Assembly: GCF_028657905.1 (NCBI RefSeq)
Contig: NZ_CP117781.1
Span: forward strand, 496,001-560,000
DNA: 64,000 nt
Origin: Burkholderia sp. FERM BP-3421
GTDB taxonomy: Bacteria > Pseudomonadota > Gammaproteobacteria > Burkholderiales > Burkholderiaceae
Direction of reading: 5' to 3'
Below the pieces are notes generated by a model. That model was not told where the DNA came from and did no database searches. It saw nothing but the letters and a program-made list of their open reading frames with translations. Of this stretch, positions 41,790 through 51,740 are shown one piece after another. The translations under genes were made by a program, and so were the position numbers. How positions within the stretch are numbered: position 1 is the first letter of the stretch; each line of letters starts with the position of its first letter.

Positions 41790-43781
41790 TCAGCGCGGTT
41801 TATCGCCGTGCGTGTCCGATACGGTATCGGATGCCGCGAGTTTGCGCCATAACGTCGTCTTGCTGATGCCGAGTTGCGCACAGGCGCGCTCGCGGTCGCC
41901 GTCGCAGGCGTCGAGCACGGCGCGGATTTCGGCCGCCTCGACGTGGCGGCGGCGTTGCCGCAGCGTCGCCGGCGATGCCGGGCCGCCAGGCTCGGTAGGC
42001 GGGGCGTCGAACACCTCGGGCGCGATCGCGCGCAGCGCGGCCGGGTTCAGCGCGGCGACGGGCGCGCCTGATTCGGGCGCGTCGGCCAGCTCCACGGCGA
42101 TCCGCTCGATCACGTTCTGCAGTTCGCGCACATTGCCGGGCCAGCCATAGCGCATCAAGGTCGCATGCGTGTCGGCGAGCAGGCGCGCCGCGTCGTGCGC
42201 GTCGCGCACGTGCTCCGCGAGCCGCGCCTCGCGCTTCGCGGCGCGCGCGAGCAGATCGGCCGCGAGCGCGGGGATGTCGGTGGGGCGCTCGCGCAGCGGC
42301 GGCAGGCCGATGTTCAGGATGTTGAGCCGGTAGTACAGGTCGGCGCGGAACGTGCCGGCCTCGACGGCCGCGCGCAGCGGGCAATGAGTGGCGGCGACCA
42401 CGCGCACGTCGATGCGGATCGGCTCGGTCGATCCGAGCCGCACCACCTCGCGCTCCTGCAGCACGCGCAGCAGGCGGCTTTGCAGCGACGGCGGCATCTC
42501 GGCGATTTCATCGAGGAACAGGGTGCCGCGATGCGCGGCCTCGAACAGGCCCGCCTTGCCGCCGCGCCGCGCGCCGGTGAACGCGCCTTCCTCGTAGCCG
42601 AACAGCTCGCTTTCGAGCAGCGCCTCGGGAAACGCGCCGCAGTTCACCGCGACGAACGGGAACTTGCGCCGCACGCTCAACGCATGCAGGCTCTGCGCGA
42701 TCATTTCCTTGCCCGTGCCGCTCTCGCCGAGGATCAGCACCGTCGCATCGGATTTCGCATAGCGACGCGCGAGCTCGCGCACGCGCGCCATCGGCGCGGA
42801 TGCGCCGATCACATCGTCGAGCCGGTAGCGCGCGGTGAACTGCTGCGCGCGCTGTTGCGAGCGCAACGTCCGGTCGAGGCGCTCGACCGCGCGCGATTCC
42901 TGGAACGTCAGCACGCTGCCCGCCGCGCCGCCGCTCGCGGCGAGCGGGCCGCGATGCACGACGTAGCGCACGCCCCGCACGGTCGCGAGCGTATCGCCCT
43001 CGTCGTCGCGCAGCGTGCGCAGCTCGGGCGTGAGATCGAGCAGCGCGCGGCCGACCGCCGCCGTCGCGTCGAGCCCGAGCGCATCGGCGAGCCGCGCGTT
43101 GATCGCCTCGACGCGGCCCTGCGCATCGAGCGCGACCACGCCGTCGCGCAGGTGCTGCAACAGGTTGTCGAGCCGCTGGCGGCGCAATGCCTCGCCGTGG
43201 GTGGCGTGCGCGACTTCCAGGGCGGTGTCGACGGCCGCGCGCACCGAGGCGTGCGAGTACAGGAACACGGCGCCCATCCCGGCGGCGGCGGCCAGCTCGG
43301 TGACGAGGCCCGGCCCGACGATCGTCTCGACGCCGCGCGCCTGCAGTTCGCGCACCCGCGCCTCGGCCTCCTGCGCGGTCTGGTAGGACGCGAACGTGAT
43401 GTCGAGGCCATACGCGGCCATGAAGCTGCGGATCTCGGCCGGCGTCTCGCCGTAGCTGACGAGCGCGACCCGGCCCGCGTCGCGGCGCGCGCGGGCGAGC
43501 GCGTGCATCACGTCGAACCCGGTCGGATTGACCAGCACCACCGGCACCCGCACGCGCGTCTTCAGGTAGGTGCCGTTCGAGCCGGCCGCGACGATCGCGT
43601 CGGGGCGGTCGCGGCCCGCGGTCGCGAGCGCGGTGATCGCCTCCTCGTAGCCGCGCGCGACGATGCGCAGCTCCGCGCGCTCGTCGTATTCGTCGGCGAT
43701 GTCGCGGAACAGCGCGCGCAGCTGGCTGATGCCGACCGCCCAGATGCGGGGTCGGATAAGGGACTCGGTGGGCAGGTTCAT
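41790..43781 (-). CDS. prpR: Sigma-54-dependent activator of the propionate operon
   Basis: The 663-residue protein starts at the ATG at 43781 (MNLPTESLIRPRIWAVG). It has a PrpR N-terminal sensor domain (about 10-190; GVETIVGPGLVTELAAAAGM), a PAS-like part (LQHLRDGVVALDAQGRVEAIN), the AAA+ domain (Walker A GESGTGKE, sigma-54 loop GAFTGA, FLDEIAEMP) and a Fis helix-turn-helix (ERACAQLGISKTTLWRKL). In the known system 2-methylcitrate is the co-activator. It is divergent from prpB, and a sigma-54 promoter lies before prpB. Confidence 0.93.
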   Translation of the reverse strand: MNLPTESLIRPRIWAVGISQLRALFRDIADEYDERAELRIVARGYEEAITALATAGRDRPDAIVAAGSNGTYLKTRVRVPVVLVNPTGFDVMHALARARRDAGRVALVSYGETPAEIRSFMAAYGLDITFASYQTAQEAEARVRELQARGVETIVGPGLVTELAAAAGMGAVFLYSHASVRAAVDTALEVAHATHGEALRRQRLDNLLQHLRDGVVALDAQGRVEAINARLADALGLDATAAVGRALLDLTPELRTLRDDEGDTLATVRGVRYVVHRGPLAASGGAAGSVLTFQESRAVERLDRTLRSQQRAQQFTARYRLDDVIGASAPMARVRELARRYAKSDATVLILGESGTGKEMIAQSLHALSVRRKFPFVAVNCGAFPEALLESELFGYEEGAFTGARRGGKAGLFEAAHRGTLFLDEIAEMPPSLQSRLLRVLQEREVVRLGSTEPIRIDVRVVAATHCPLRAAVEAGTFRADLYYRLNILNIGLPPLRERPTDIPALAADLLARAAKREARLAEHVRDAHDAARLLADTHATLMRYGWPGNVRELQNVIERIAVELADAPESGAPVAALNPAALRAIAPEVFDAPPTEPGGPASPATLRQRRRHVEAAEIRAVLDACDGDRERACAQLGISKTTLWRKLAASDTVSDTHGDKPR

Positions 43782-43928
43782 CGACGGCCGGATGGACGGG
43801 AGGAGGTCGCCATTATCGCGCACGAATTGCAGAACTGGAATCTGGAATGTCGAAAGTGAAATGAAATGAAATGTGCGATCAAGGTGGATCGGGTTAATAA
43901 TCAGCGGGTTAGCCGGGCGGGCAGCGGC

Positions 43929-43943
43929 TGGCCCGCTCCTTGC
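43929..43943 (+). promoter_or_regulatory. Sigma-54 promoter of the prp operon
   Basis: TGGC-CCG-CTCC-TTGC matches the -24/-12 consensus with correct spacing. The expected start is about 43955, 20 bp before prpB. Confidence 0.8.
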
Positions 43944-43974
43944 TGAATAAGCCCCATTCTTCAGGAGACGAACG

Positions 43975-44868
43975 ATGGGCAATCCACAACTCCACAGCGC
44001 CGGCGCGAAGTTCCGCGCGGCGGTCGCGGCCGAGCAGCCGCTGCAGGTGGTCGGCGCGATCACCGCGTACGCGGCCAAGATGGCCGAGGCGGTCGGCTTC
44101 AAGGCGGTCTATCTGTCGGGCGGCGGCGTGGCCGCGAATTCGCTGGGCATCCCCGATCTCGGCATCAGCACGATGGACGACGTGCTGATCGACGCGGGCC
44201 GCATCACCGACGCCACCCAACTGCCGCTTCTCGTCGACATCGACACGGGTTGGGGCGGCGCATTCAACATCGCGCGCACGGTCCGCTCGTTCATCAAGGC
44301 GGGCGTCGCGGCCGTGCACCTGGAGGACCAGGTCGGCCAGAAGCGCTGCGGCCACCGGCCGGGCAAGGAATGCGTGCCGACGGGCGAGATGGTCGACCGC
44401 ATCAAGGCGGCCGTCGACGCGCGCACCGACGATCAGTTCGTGATCATGGCGCGCACCGACGCGGCGGCGGCCGAAGGGCTCGACGCGGCGATCGAGCGCG
44501 CGGTCGCGTACGTCGAGGCCGGCGCGGACATGATCTTCCCCGAGGCGATGAAGTCGCTCGACGACTACCGGCGCGTGAAGGAAGCGGTCAAGGTGCCGAT
44601 CCTCGCGAACCTCACCGAATTCGGTTCGACGCCGTTCTTCACGGTGGACGAGCTGCACGCCGCGAACGTCGACATCGCGCTGTATTGCTGCGGCGCGTAT
44701 CGTGCGATGAACAAGGCCGCGCTCAATTTCTACGAGACGGTGCGCCGCGACGGCACGCAGAAAGCCGCGGTGCCGACCATGCAGACGCGCGCCGAACTGT
44801 ACGACTATCTGGGCTACTACGCGTATGAAGAGAAGCTCGACAGCCTCTTCAGCGAAGGCCGCAACTGA
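43975..44868 (+). CDS. prpB: 2-methylisocitrate lyase
   Basis: A 297-residue member of the isocitrate lyase/PEP mutase superfamily. AVYLSGGGVAANSLG, DIDTGWGGAFNI (metal Asp residues), the active-site loop KRCGHRPGKE and ARTDAAAAEGLD are all present. It splits 2-methylisocitrate to pyruvate and succinate, the last step of the 2-methylcitrate cycle for propionyl-CoA. First gene of the operon, with AGGAGA before the ATG; prpC follows after 33 bp. Confidence 0.95.
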   Translation: MGNPQLHSAGAKFRAAVAAEQPLQVVGAITAYAAKMAEAVGFKAVYLSGGGVAANSLGIPDLGISTMDDVLIDAGRITDATQLPLLVDIDTGWGGAFNIARTVRSFIKAGVAAVHLEDQVGQKRCGHRPGKECVPTGEMVDRIKAAVDARTDDQFVIMARTDAAAAEGLDAAIERAVAYVEAGADMIFPEAMKSLDDYRRVKEAVKVPILANLTEFGSTPFFTVDELHAANVDIALYCCGAYRAMNKAALNFYETVRRDGTQKAAVPTMQTRAELYDYLGYYAYEEKLDSLFSEGRN

Positions 44869-44901
44869 TACCGACATACCGAAACCCAGGAGAGAGCAAG
44901 G

Positions 44902-46062
44902 ATGAGCGAGACGAAGGAAGCAGCGGCGACGGGCTTCAAGCCGAAGAAATCGGTGGCGCTGTCGGGCGTGACGGCCGGCAACACCGCGCTGTGCACGGTC
45001 GGCCGGACCGGCAACGACCTGCACTACCGGGGCTATGACATCCTCGACATCGCGAGCACCAGCGAATTCGAGGAGGTCGCGCACCTGCTCGTGCACGAGA
45101 CGCTGCCGACCGTCAGCGAACTGGCCGCGTACAAGACCCGCCTGCGCGCGCTGCGCGGCCTGCCGGCCAACGTCAAGGCCGCGCTCGAATGGGTGCCGGC
45201 GTCGGCTCACCCGATGGACGTGATGCGCACCGGCGTGTCGGTGCTCGGCACCGTGCTGCCGGAGAAGGACGACCACAACCTGCCGGGCGCGCGCGACATC
45301 GCCGATCGCCTGATGGCGTCGCTGGGCTCGATGCTGCTGTACTGGTATCACTACTCGCACAACGGCAAGCGGATCGAGACCGAGACCGACGACGATTCGA
45401 TCGGCGGGCACTTCCTGCACCTGCTGCACGGCAAGGAGCCGTCGAAGTCGTGGGTCGCGGCGATGCACGCGTCGCTGAACCTGTACGCGGAGCACGAGTT
45501 CAACGCGTCGACCTTCACGGGCCGCGTGATCGCGGGCACCGGTTCCGACGTCTATTCGGCGATCACGGGCGCGATCGGCGCGCTGCGCGGGCCGAAGCAC
45601 GGCGGCGCGAACGAAGTCGCCTTCGAGATCCAGAGCCGCTACCGCACGCCGGACGAGGCGGAAGCCGACATCCGCCGGCGCGTCGAGAACAAGGAAGTGG
45701 TGATCGGCTTCGGCCACCCGGTATACACGATCTCCGATCCGCGCAACAAGGTGATCAAGGAGATCGCGCGCAAGCTGTCGAAGGAAGCGGGCAACATGAA
45801 GCTGTTCAACATCGCCGAGCGCCTCGAAACGGTGATGTGGGACGCGAAGAAGATGTTCCCGAACCTCGACTGGTTCAGCGCGGTGTCGTATCACATGATG
45901 GGCGTGCCGACCGCGATGTTCACGCCGCTGTTCGTGATCGCGCGCACCTCCGGCTGGAGCGCGCACATCATCGAGCAGCGGATCGACAACAAGATCATCC
46001 GCCCGAGCGCGAACTACACGGGCCCCGAAGACCTGAAGTTCGTGCCGATCGAGAAGCGCTGA
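44902..46062 (+). CDS. prpC: 2-methylcitrate synthase
   Basis: The 386-residue protein has the citrate synthase fold: LHYRGYDILDIA, active-site His in LRGPKHGGANE and GFGHPVYTISDPR, and catalytic Asp in PNLDWFSAVSYHMMG. Length and the CoA-binding loop fit the short 2-methylcitrate synthases more than the hexameric citrate synthase GltA. It condenses propionyl-CoA with oxaloacetate. AGGAGAG precedes the start. Confidence 0.94.
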   Translation: MSETKEAAATGFKPKKSVALSGVTAGNTALCTVGRTGNDLHYRGYDILDIASTSEFEEVAHLLVHETLPTVSELAAYKTRLRALRGLPANVKAALEWVPASAHPMDVMRTGVSVLGTVLPEKDDHNLPGARDIADRLMASLGSMLLYWYHYSHNGKRIETETDDDSIGGHFLHLLHGKEPSKSWVAAMHASLNLYAEHEFNASTFTGRVIAGTGSDVYSAITGAIGALRGPKHGGANEVAFEIQSRYRTPDEAEADIRRRVENKEVVIGFGHPVYTISDPRNKVIKEIARKLSKEAGNMKLFNIAERLETVMWDAKKMFPNLDWFSAVSYHMMGVPTAMFTPLFVIARTSGWSAHIIEQRIDNKIIRPSANYTGPEDLKFVPIEKR

Positions 46063-46072
46063 GCACACACCG

Positions 46073-46095
46073 GGGGCGCTGCGGCGCCCCTTGTT
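46073..46095 (+). terminator. Intra-operon hairpin between prpC and acnD
   Basis: GGGGCGC-TGCG-GCGCCCC is followed by TTGTT. It could reduce acnD-prpF expression or protect the prpBC message from decay. Confidence 0.6.
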
Positions 46096-46121
46096 CGTCA
46101 TACCAAGCCAGTCCCATCCCC

Positions 46122-48719
46122 ATGAATACCGCCTACCGCAAACCCCTGCCCGGCACCCGCCTCGACTACTTCGATGCGCGTGCGGCCGTCGACGCGCTCG
46201 CGCCGGGCGCCTACGACACGCTGCCGTACACCTCGCGCGTGCTCGCCGAGAACCTGGTGCGCCGCTGCGAGCCCGCGCGGCTCGACGACGCGCTGCGCCA
46301 GCTCGTCGAGCGCAAGCGCGAGCAGGATTTCCCCTGGTTTCCCGCGCGCGTCGTGTGTCACGACATCCTCGGCCAGACCGCGCTCGTCGATCTCGCCGGG
46401 CTGCGCGACGCGATCGCCGACCAGGGCGGCGATCCGGCGCAGGTGAACCCGGTCGTGCCGGTGCAACTGATCGTCGACCACTCGCTCGCGGTCGAATGCG
46501 GCGGCTTCGAGCCCGACGCGTTCGCGAAGAACCGCGCGATCGAGGATCGCCGCAACGAAGACCGCTTCCACTTCATTGACTGGACCAGGAAGGCGTTCCG
46601 CAACGTCGACGTGATCCCGCCCGGCAACGGCATCATGCATCAGATCAACCTGGAGAAGATGTCGCCCGTGGTGCAGGTGAGCGACGACGGCGTCGCGTAT
46701 CCGGACACCTGCGTCGGCACCGACAGCCACACGCCGCACGTCGACGCGCTCGGCGTGATCGCGATCGGCGTGGGCGGGCTGGAGGCCGAGAACGTGATGC
46801 TCGGGCGCGCGTCGTGGATGCGGCTGCCCGACATCGTCGGCGTCGAGCTGAGCGGCCGTCGCCAGCCGGGCATCACCGCGACCGACATCGTGCTCGCGCT
46901 GACCGAGTTCCTGCGCAAGGAGAAGGTGGTCGGCGCGTACCTGGAGTTTCGCGGCGAGGGCGCGGCGAGCCTCACGCTCGGCGATCGCGCGACGATCTCG
47001 AACATGGCGCCCGAATACGGCGCGACGGCCGCGATGTTCTTCATCGACGGCCAGACGATCGACTACCTGCGCCTGACCGGCCGCAGCGACGAGCAGGTGG
47101 CGCTCGTCGAGACCTACGCGAAGCAGGCGGGCCTGTGGGCCGACAGCCTCGCCGGCGCGCAGTACGAGCGCACGCTGCGCTTCGACCTGTCGAGCGTGGC
47201 GCGCAACATGGCCGGCCCGTCGAACCCGCACAAGCGGCTGCCGACGGCGGACCTCGCCGCGCGCGGCATCGCCGGCGCGTGGGAAGAGACGCCGGGCCGG
47301 ATGCCGGACGGCGCGGTGATCATCGCGGCGATCACGAGCTGCACGAACACCAGCAACCCGCGCAACGTCATCGCGGCGGCGCTGCTCGCGCGCAACGCGA
47401 ACGCGCGCGGCCTCACGCGCAAGCCGTGGGTGAAAAGCTCGCTCGCGCCGGGCTCGAAGGCGGTCGAACTGTATCTGAAGGAAGCGAACCTGCTGCCGGA
47501 GCTGGAGCGGCTCGGCTTCGGCATCGTCGCGTTCGCGTGCACGACCTGCAACGGCATGTCGGGCGCGCTCGACCCGGCGATCCAGCAGGAGATCGTCGAG
47601 CGCGATCTGTACGCGACCGCGGTGCTGTCGGGCAACCGCAACTTCGACGGCCGGATCCATCCGTACGCGAAGCAGGCGTTCCTCGCCTCGCCGCCGCTCG
47701 TGGTCGCCTATGCGATCGCGGGCACGATCCGCTTCGACATCGAGAAGGATGCGCTGGGCATCGACCCCGAGGGCCGGCCGGTCACGCTGAAGGACATCTG
47801 GCCGAGCGACGAGGAGATCGACGCGATCGTCGCGACGAGCGTGAAGCCCGCGCAGTTCAGGCAGGTGTACGAACCGATGTTCGCGCGCGCGGCCGATGCG
47901 GGCGAGCGCGCGGCGCCGCTGTACGACTGGCGGCCGCAGAGCACCTACATCCGCCGCCCGCCGTACTGGGAAGGCGCGCTCGCGGGCGAACGCACGCTGC
48001 GCGGCATGCGTCCGCTCGCCGTGCTCGGCGACAACATCACGACCGACCACCTGTCGCCGTCGAACGCGATCCTCGCGAACAGCGCGGCGGGTGAATATCT
48101 CACGAAGATGGGCCTGCCGGAAGAGGACTTCAATTCCTACGCGACCCATCGCGGCGATCACCTGACCGCGCAGCGCGCGACCTTCGCGAACCCGACGCTC
48201 GTCAACGAGATGGCGACGGTCGACGGCGAGACGCGCAAGGGCTCGCTCGCGCGCGTCGAGCCGGACGGCACGGTGATGCGCATGTGGGAAGCGATCGAAA
48301 CCTACATGGCGCGCAAGCAGCCGCTGATCATCGTCGCGGGCGCGGACTACGGCCAGGGTTCGTCGCGCGACTGGGCGGCGAAGGGCGTGCGGCTCGCGGG
48401 CGTCGAGGTGATCGTCGCGGAAGGCTTCGAGCGGATCCACCGCACGAACCTGATCGGGATGGGCGTGCTGCCGCTGGAGTTCAAGCCCGGCGTCAATCGC
48501 ACGACGCTTGGCCTCGACGGCACCGAGGTGTACGACGTGATCGGCGCGCGCACGCCGCGCGCCGACCTCACGCTCGTGATCCGGCGCCGGAACGGCGAGC
48601 AGGTCGAGGTGCCGGCCACGTGCCGGCTCGATACCGCGGAAGAGGTGTCGATCTATGACGCGGGCGGCGTGCTGCAACGCTTCGCGCAGGACTTCCTCGC
48701 CGCCTCGAAGGCGGCCTGA
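46122..48719 (+). CDS. acnD: Fe-S-dependent 2-methylcitrate dehydratase (AcnD)
   Basis: A large aconitase-family enzyme of 865 residues. The cluster Cys ligands are in AITSCTNTSNP and FACTTCNGMSG; GTDSHTPHVDALG and the C-terminal swivel-domain GADYGQGSSRDWAAKG are also intact. It dehydrates 2-methylcitrate in operons that lack PrpD, and it needs PrpF, which is encoded next. The following hydration to 2-methylisocitrate is done by a general aconitase. Its start is 60 bp after prpC, across a hairpin. Confidence 0.94.
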   Translation: MNTAYRKPLPGTRLDYFDARAAVDALAPGAYDTLPYTSRVLAENLVRRCEPARLDDALRQLVERKREQDFPWFPARVVCHDILGQTALVDLAGLRDAIADQGGDPAQVNPVVPVQLIVDHSLAVECGGFEPDAFAKNRAIEDRRNEDRFHFIDWTRKAFRNVDVIPPGNGIMHQINLEKMSPVVQVSDDGVAYPDTCVGTDSHTPHVDALGVIAIGVGGLEAENVMLGRASWMRLPDIVGVELSGRRQPGITATDIVLALTEFLRKEKVVGAYLEFRGEGAASLTLGDRATISNMAPEYGATAAMFFIDGQTIDYLRLTGRSDEQVALVETYAKQAGLWADSLAGAQYERTLRFDLSSVARNMAGPSNPHKRLPTADLAARGIAGAWEETPGRMPDGAVIIAAITSCTNTSNPRNVIAAALLARNANARGLTRKPWVKSSLAPGSKAVELYLKEANLLPELERLGFGIVAFACTTCNGMSGALDPAIQQEIVERDLYATAVLSGNRNFDGRIHPYAKQAFLASPPLVVAYAIAGTIRFDIEKDALGIDPEGRPVTLKDIWPSDEEIDAIVATSVKPAQFRQVYEPMFARAADAGERAAPLYDWRPQSTYIRRPPYWEGALAGERTLRGMRPLAVLGDNITTDHLSPSNAILANSAAGEYLTKMGLPEEDFNSYATHRGDHLTAQRATFANPTLVNEMATVDGETRKGSLARVEPDGTVMRMWEAIETYMARKQPLIIVAGADYGQGSSRDWAAKGVRLAGVEVIVAEGFERIHRTNLIGMGVLPLEFKPGVNRTTLGLDGTEVYDVIGARTPRADLTLVIRRRNGEQVEVPATCRLDTAEEVSIYDAGGVLQRFAQDFLAASKAA

Positions 48720-48788
48720 CGGCGGCGGCCGTCGGCAGCGGGCGGCGCGGTGACGCGCCGCCCTTCGTCACTTACAGGACACGAACAG

Positions 48789-49901
48789 ATGACTCACGTA
48801 GCTCAGATCAAGATTCCCGCGACCTATCTGCGCGGCGGCACCAGCAAGGGCGTGTTCTTCCGCCTGCAGGATTTGCCGGAGCCGGCGCGCGTGCCGGGCG
48901 CGACGCGCGACGCGCTGCTGCTGCGCGTGATCGGCAGCCCGGATCCGTACGGCAAGCAGATCGACGGGATGGGCGGCGCGACCTCTAGCACGAGCAAGAC
49001 GGTGATCGTCGCGAAGAGCAGCCGCGCCGATCACGACGTCGATTATCTGTTCGGGCAGGTGTCGATCGATCGCGCGTTCGTGGACTGGAGCGGCAACTGC
49101 GGGAACCTGTCGGCGGCGGTCGGGCCGTTCGCGATCGGCGGCGGGCTGGTGGATGCGAGTCGGGTGCCGGAGAACGGCGTCGCGGTGGTGCGGATCTGGC
49201 AGGCGAACATCGGCAGGACGATCGTCGCGCACGTGCCGATCACGAACGGCGCGGTGCAGGAGACCGGCGATTTCGAGCTGGACGGCGTGACGTTTCCGGC
49301 GGCCGAGGTGCAGCTGGAATTCATGGACCCGGCGGCCGATGAAGACGGCGCGGGCGGCGCGATGTTCCCGACCGGGCAGGTCGTCGACGATCTGGAGGTG
49401 CCCGGCGTGGGCACGCTGAAGGCGACGATGATCAATGCGGGCATTCCGACGATCTTCGTCGAGGCGGCGGCGATCGGGTACACCGGGGCCGAGCTGCAGG
49501 ACGCGATCAACGGCGATCCGGCCGCGCTTGCCCGGTTCGAGACGATTCGCGCGCATGGGGCGCTGCGGATGGGGCTGATCAAATCGCTCGATGAAATCGC
49601 GACGCGGCAGCATACGCCGAAGGTCGCGTTCGTCGCGCCGCCGGCGGCGTATGTCGCGTCGAGCGGCAAGACGGTGGCGGCGGAGGATGTGGATCTGCTG
49701 GTGCGGGCGTTGTCGATGGGCAAGCTCCATCACGCGATGATGGGAACGGCGGCGGTGGCGATCGGCACGGCGGCGGCGATTCCGGGCACGCTCGTCAATC
49801 TCGCGGCGGGCGGCGGTGAGCGGCAGGCGGTGCGCTTCGGGCATCCGTCGGGGACGCTGCGGGTGGGGGCGGAGGCGGTGCGCGCGGACGGGGAGTCGTG
49901 A
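48789..49901 (+). CDS. prpF: 2-methylaconitate isomerase
   Basis: The 370-residue protein shows the PrpF fold twice: IPATYLRGGTSKGVFF at the start with the catalytic Lys region, and WSGNCGNLSAAVGPFAI, then TMINAGIPTIFV and SMGKLHHAMMGTAAVA. It converts the trans/cis product of AcnD so that aconitase can act. I used the ATG at 48789 (MTHVAQIKIP), behind an ACAGGACACG site. Last gene of the operon. No prpE (propionyl-CoA synthetase) is present in the window. Confidence 0.94.
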   Translation: MTHVAQIKIPATYLRGGTSKGVFFRLQDLPEPARVPGATRDALLLRVIGSPDPYGKQIDGMGGATSSTSKTVIVAKSSRADHDVDYLFGQVSIDRAFVDWSGNCGNLSAAVGPFAIGGGLVDASRVPENGVAVVRIWQANIGRTIVAHVPITNGAVQETGDFELDGVTFPAAEVQLEFMDPAADEDGAGGAMFPTGQVVDDLEVPGVGTLKATMINAGIPTIFVEAAAIGYTGAELQDAINGDPAALARFETIRAHGALRMGLIKSLDEIATRQHTPKVAFVAPPAAYVASSGKTVAAEDVDLLVRALSMGKLHHAMMGTAAVAIGTAAAIPGTLVNLAAGGGERQAVRFGHPSGTLRVGAEAVRADGES

Positions 49902-50248
49902 GGAAGGCGATCATGAGCCGCAGCGCGGGTGCTGATGGAAGGGTGGGTGCGGGTGCCGGGGAGGTGGTTTGATGGGGTACAGGTGGCTGACTGCTGACGG
50001 CGAGACCTCGCCCCTCGGTGGAGCGACCATGTTTGTCGTGACTTTTCCCGTGTCAATGAAAGACGCGCTTCGTATCTTCGATTAGGTGGGCCCTGTCCGG
50101 CTTTGCCGGACCACTCGCTCACCTGCCTGACGAGCGGCCTCTGGGTCGGGCGGGTAAGCCGACCGTCGATGGATACGATTGCTATCCTCGGCACTCGACG
50201 CATCGGCACTCGAATTCAACGAAGGCCGATGCGACGAAGAAGAGGGCT
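49902..50248. other. Gene-free stretch, left edge of an accessory patch
   Basis: About 350 bp between prpF and the low-GC gene. It has a perfect 7-bp hairpin (GTCCGGC-TTT-GCCGGAC, 50095-50111) that may terminate either neighbour. Base composition begins to fall here. No gene recognised. Confidence 0.45.
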
Positions 50249-50908
50249 TCACGTGGAGAAGAGCTTTCTGCGCAGTTCCTGCCTTGCTTTTACGGTCCCG
50301 ATTTTCTGGGTGCCGGTAATTTTCTTGATCAGATGTCTTCCATATTGCCAGAGGAATTTGTCGATTTCGTAGTTGGAGTATTCCGAGAGGTCGAATTCAT
50401 GCTTGAAAATAGTGTATCGATCGTGAAAGTCGGAATATTTTCCTGGATTTCCGATGGATAGGGTTTTGTGATTCTTTCGCAGATAGGCTGTTATCAGCAT
50501 CCAGACGTAGCTGTCGTAGATGGGCGCTTCTTTGTTGCTCTGAAAGTGCATGTACTTCGACGCAAAGGAGAGATTTTTGCGCTGATGGCTGCGCTCCGAT
50601 GTGTTGTTGACCCAATGCGCCGTTGCAATCAGGTCGACGATATTTTCTGGATTTTTCTTTATCGTGTTCTTGTAATTTTCATTTGAAAATACCTCGTTTA
50701 TTTTTTCTACAACGGGGTCGATGTACTGGATCGATGTGTTGTATATGGTGTTGATGACGGAGACTTTGATTTTTACATCGTTGCGGCAGGTGTTGTCGGG
50801 AAAGTACTTGAATAGCCTTGAAATTTTCTCATTGATTAGGTTGCCGCCACTTGCGTCATGCTCCTTGTGGAATCGGTCTATAAGGTCCGGTGTGATTTTA
50901 TTTAGCAT
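50249..50908 (-). CDS. AT-rich orphan gene, unknown function (219 aa)
   Basis: The gene is clearly AT-richer than all neighbours and uses Lys, Asn and Ile codons (KYFPDNTCRNDVKIKVSVINT), so it was probably acquired. The protein is soluble, helical and basic. A conserved-looking core is NLSFASKYMHFQSNKEAPIYDSY split here as LSFASKYMHFQS and APIYDSYVW, followed by EIDKFLWQYGRHL. I have the impression of a family with an S-FASKY-H-F and P-IYDSYV pattern that occurs sporadically in accessory islands, but can assign no activity. There is no signal peptide. It stands alone. Confidence 0.75.
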   Translation of the reverse strand: MLNKITPDLIDRFHKEHDASGGNLINEKISRLFKYFPDNTCRNDVKIKVSVINTIYNTSIQYIDPVVEKINEVFSNENYKNTIKKNPENIVDLIATAHWVNNTSERSHQRKNLSFASKYMHFQSNKEAPIYDSYVWMLITAYLRKNHKTLSIGNPGKYSDFHDRYTIFKHEFDLSEYSNYEIDKFLWQYGRHLIKKITGTQKIGTVKARQELRRKLFST

Positions 50909-51360
50909 GTAATTTGTGGTGTCGTTCGATGGGTTGAAGGTTTTGTGTTTTTGATAGAGGGTGTCGGGTGGAGTGTTTTTTTGGGCTGATGCTGGAATGA
51001 TTGTTTCCAGGGCTTGTTGGTGTGTTGTCGGCTGAGAACGAGAAAAGTTGAGTGCGGAGAATCACGGGCTTGGGGCCGGTCCCGTCTCGATGGCTGAATC
51101 GTGTTTGTGCGGGTTGCGATGAAGCATGCCGGAGCAATGTCCGGATTCATGGCTCAGGTTCTCTGGAAGTATCGAGTGGTTGCGATACGCGTCATGATGG
51201 TTTGCTGCGCGAGCAGTGGCATCGATGGCGTGCTGTAGCGATGGCGTGCGCCGCGTCGAAGCGGCGTGGGTCAACCGTTTCGCGGCGCCCTTCGTTTGCG
51301 CATGCCCGGGTGGATAATCAGTCGGTGGACGGCAATCCCTCGTAACGTCCATTCACCGAG
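50909..51360. other. Gene-free stretch in the accessory patch
   Basis: About 450 bp with intermediate GC. It must carry the promoter of the AT-rich gene. I see no coding frame with convincing composition and no inverted repeats of an insertion sequence. Confidence 0.4.
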
Positions 51361-51720
51361 GTGTGCGATGAATCCCGGCGCGTCCATTCCTTGTTTCTCG
51401 CGCACGAATCCGACGTCGACCCGGTCAGGTGCGAGTGGATTAATTTATTCTCCAGCGGGCACCCGGGCGAGTCCTTGCCCGGCGCGATGCCGTTGACGCT
51501 CGGCACTTCCACTTTCTTGATCCAAGTGCAACGGAAGATCGGCGATTATCCGTCTCGGGAAGCTGCGCTCGCGCTTATCCGCGAGCATATCGGGAAGAGC
51601 CATATCCATGGCTGCGATCGTGGCTTCACGAGATGGGTGATCGTCGCGCAGAACGGCATGGCGGCGACATGGCCTCCGCAGGAGGGGGCGGCGGCGATGT
51701 CGGCCGGGTCCATTGTCTGA
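51361..51720 (+). CDS. Small hypothetical protein of the accessory patch
   Basis: The open frame starts at a GTG (51361) or at the ATG at 51487. The second choice gives 77 residues beginning MPLTLGTSTFLIQVQRKIGDY, and this part has a natural look: amphipathic helix SREAALALIREHIG and strands RWVIVAQNGMAATW. The first 42 residues look less protein-like. It ends 20 bp before the next gene, with which it may form a pair. No family recognised. Confidence 0.45.
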   Translation: MCDESRRVHSLFLAHESDVDPVRCEWINLFSSGHPGESLPGAMPLTLGTSTFLIQVQRKIGDYPSREAALALIREHIGKSHIHGCDRGFTRWVIVAQNGMAATWPPQEGAAAMSAGSIV

Positions 51721-51740
51721 CATTCGAATCGAGCACAAGG

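Noticed and set aside
46098..48677. Long open frame antisense to acnD
   Set aside because: Composition is that of a codon-bias shadow and acnD is complete on the other strand.
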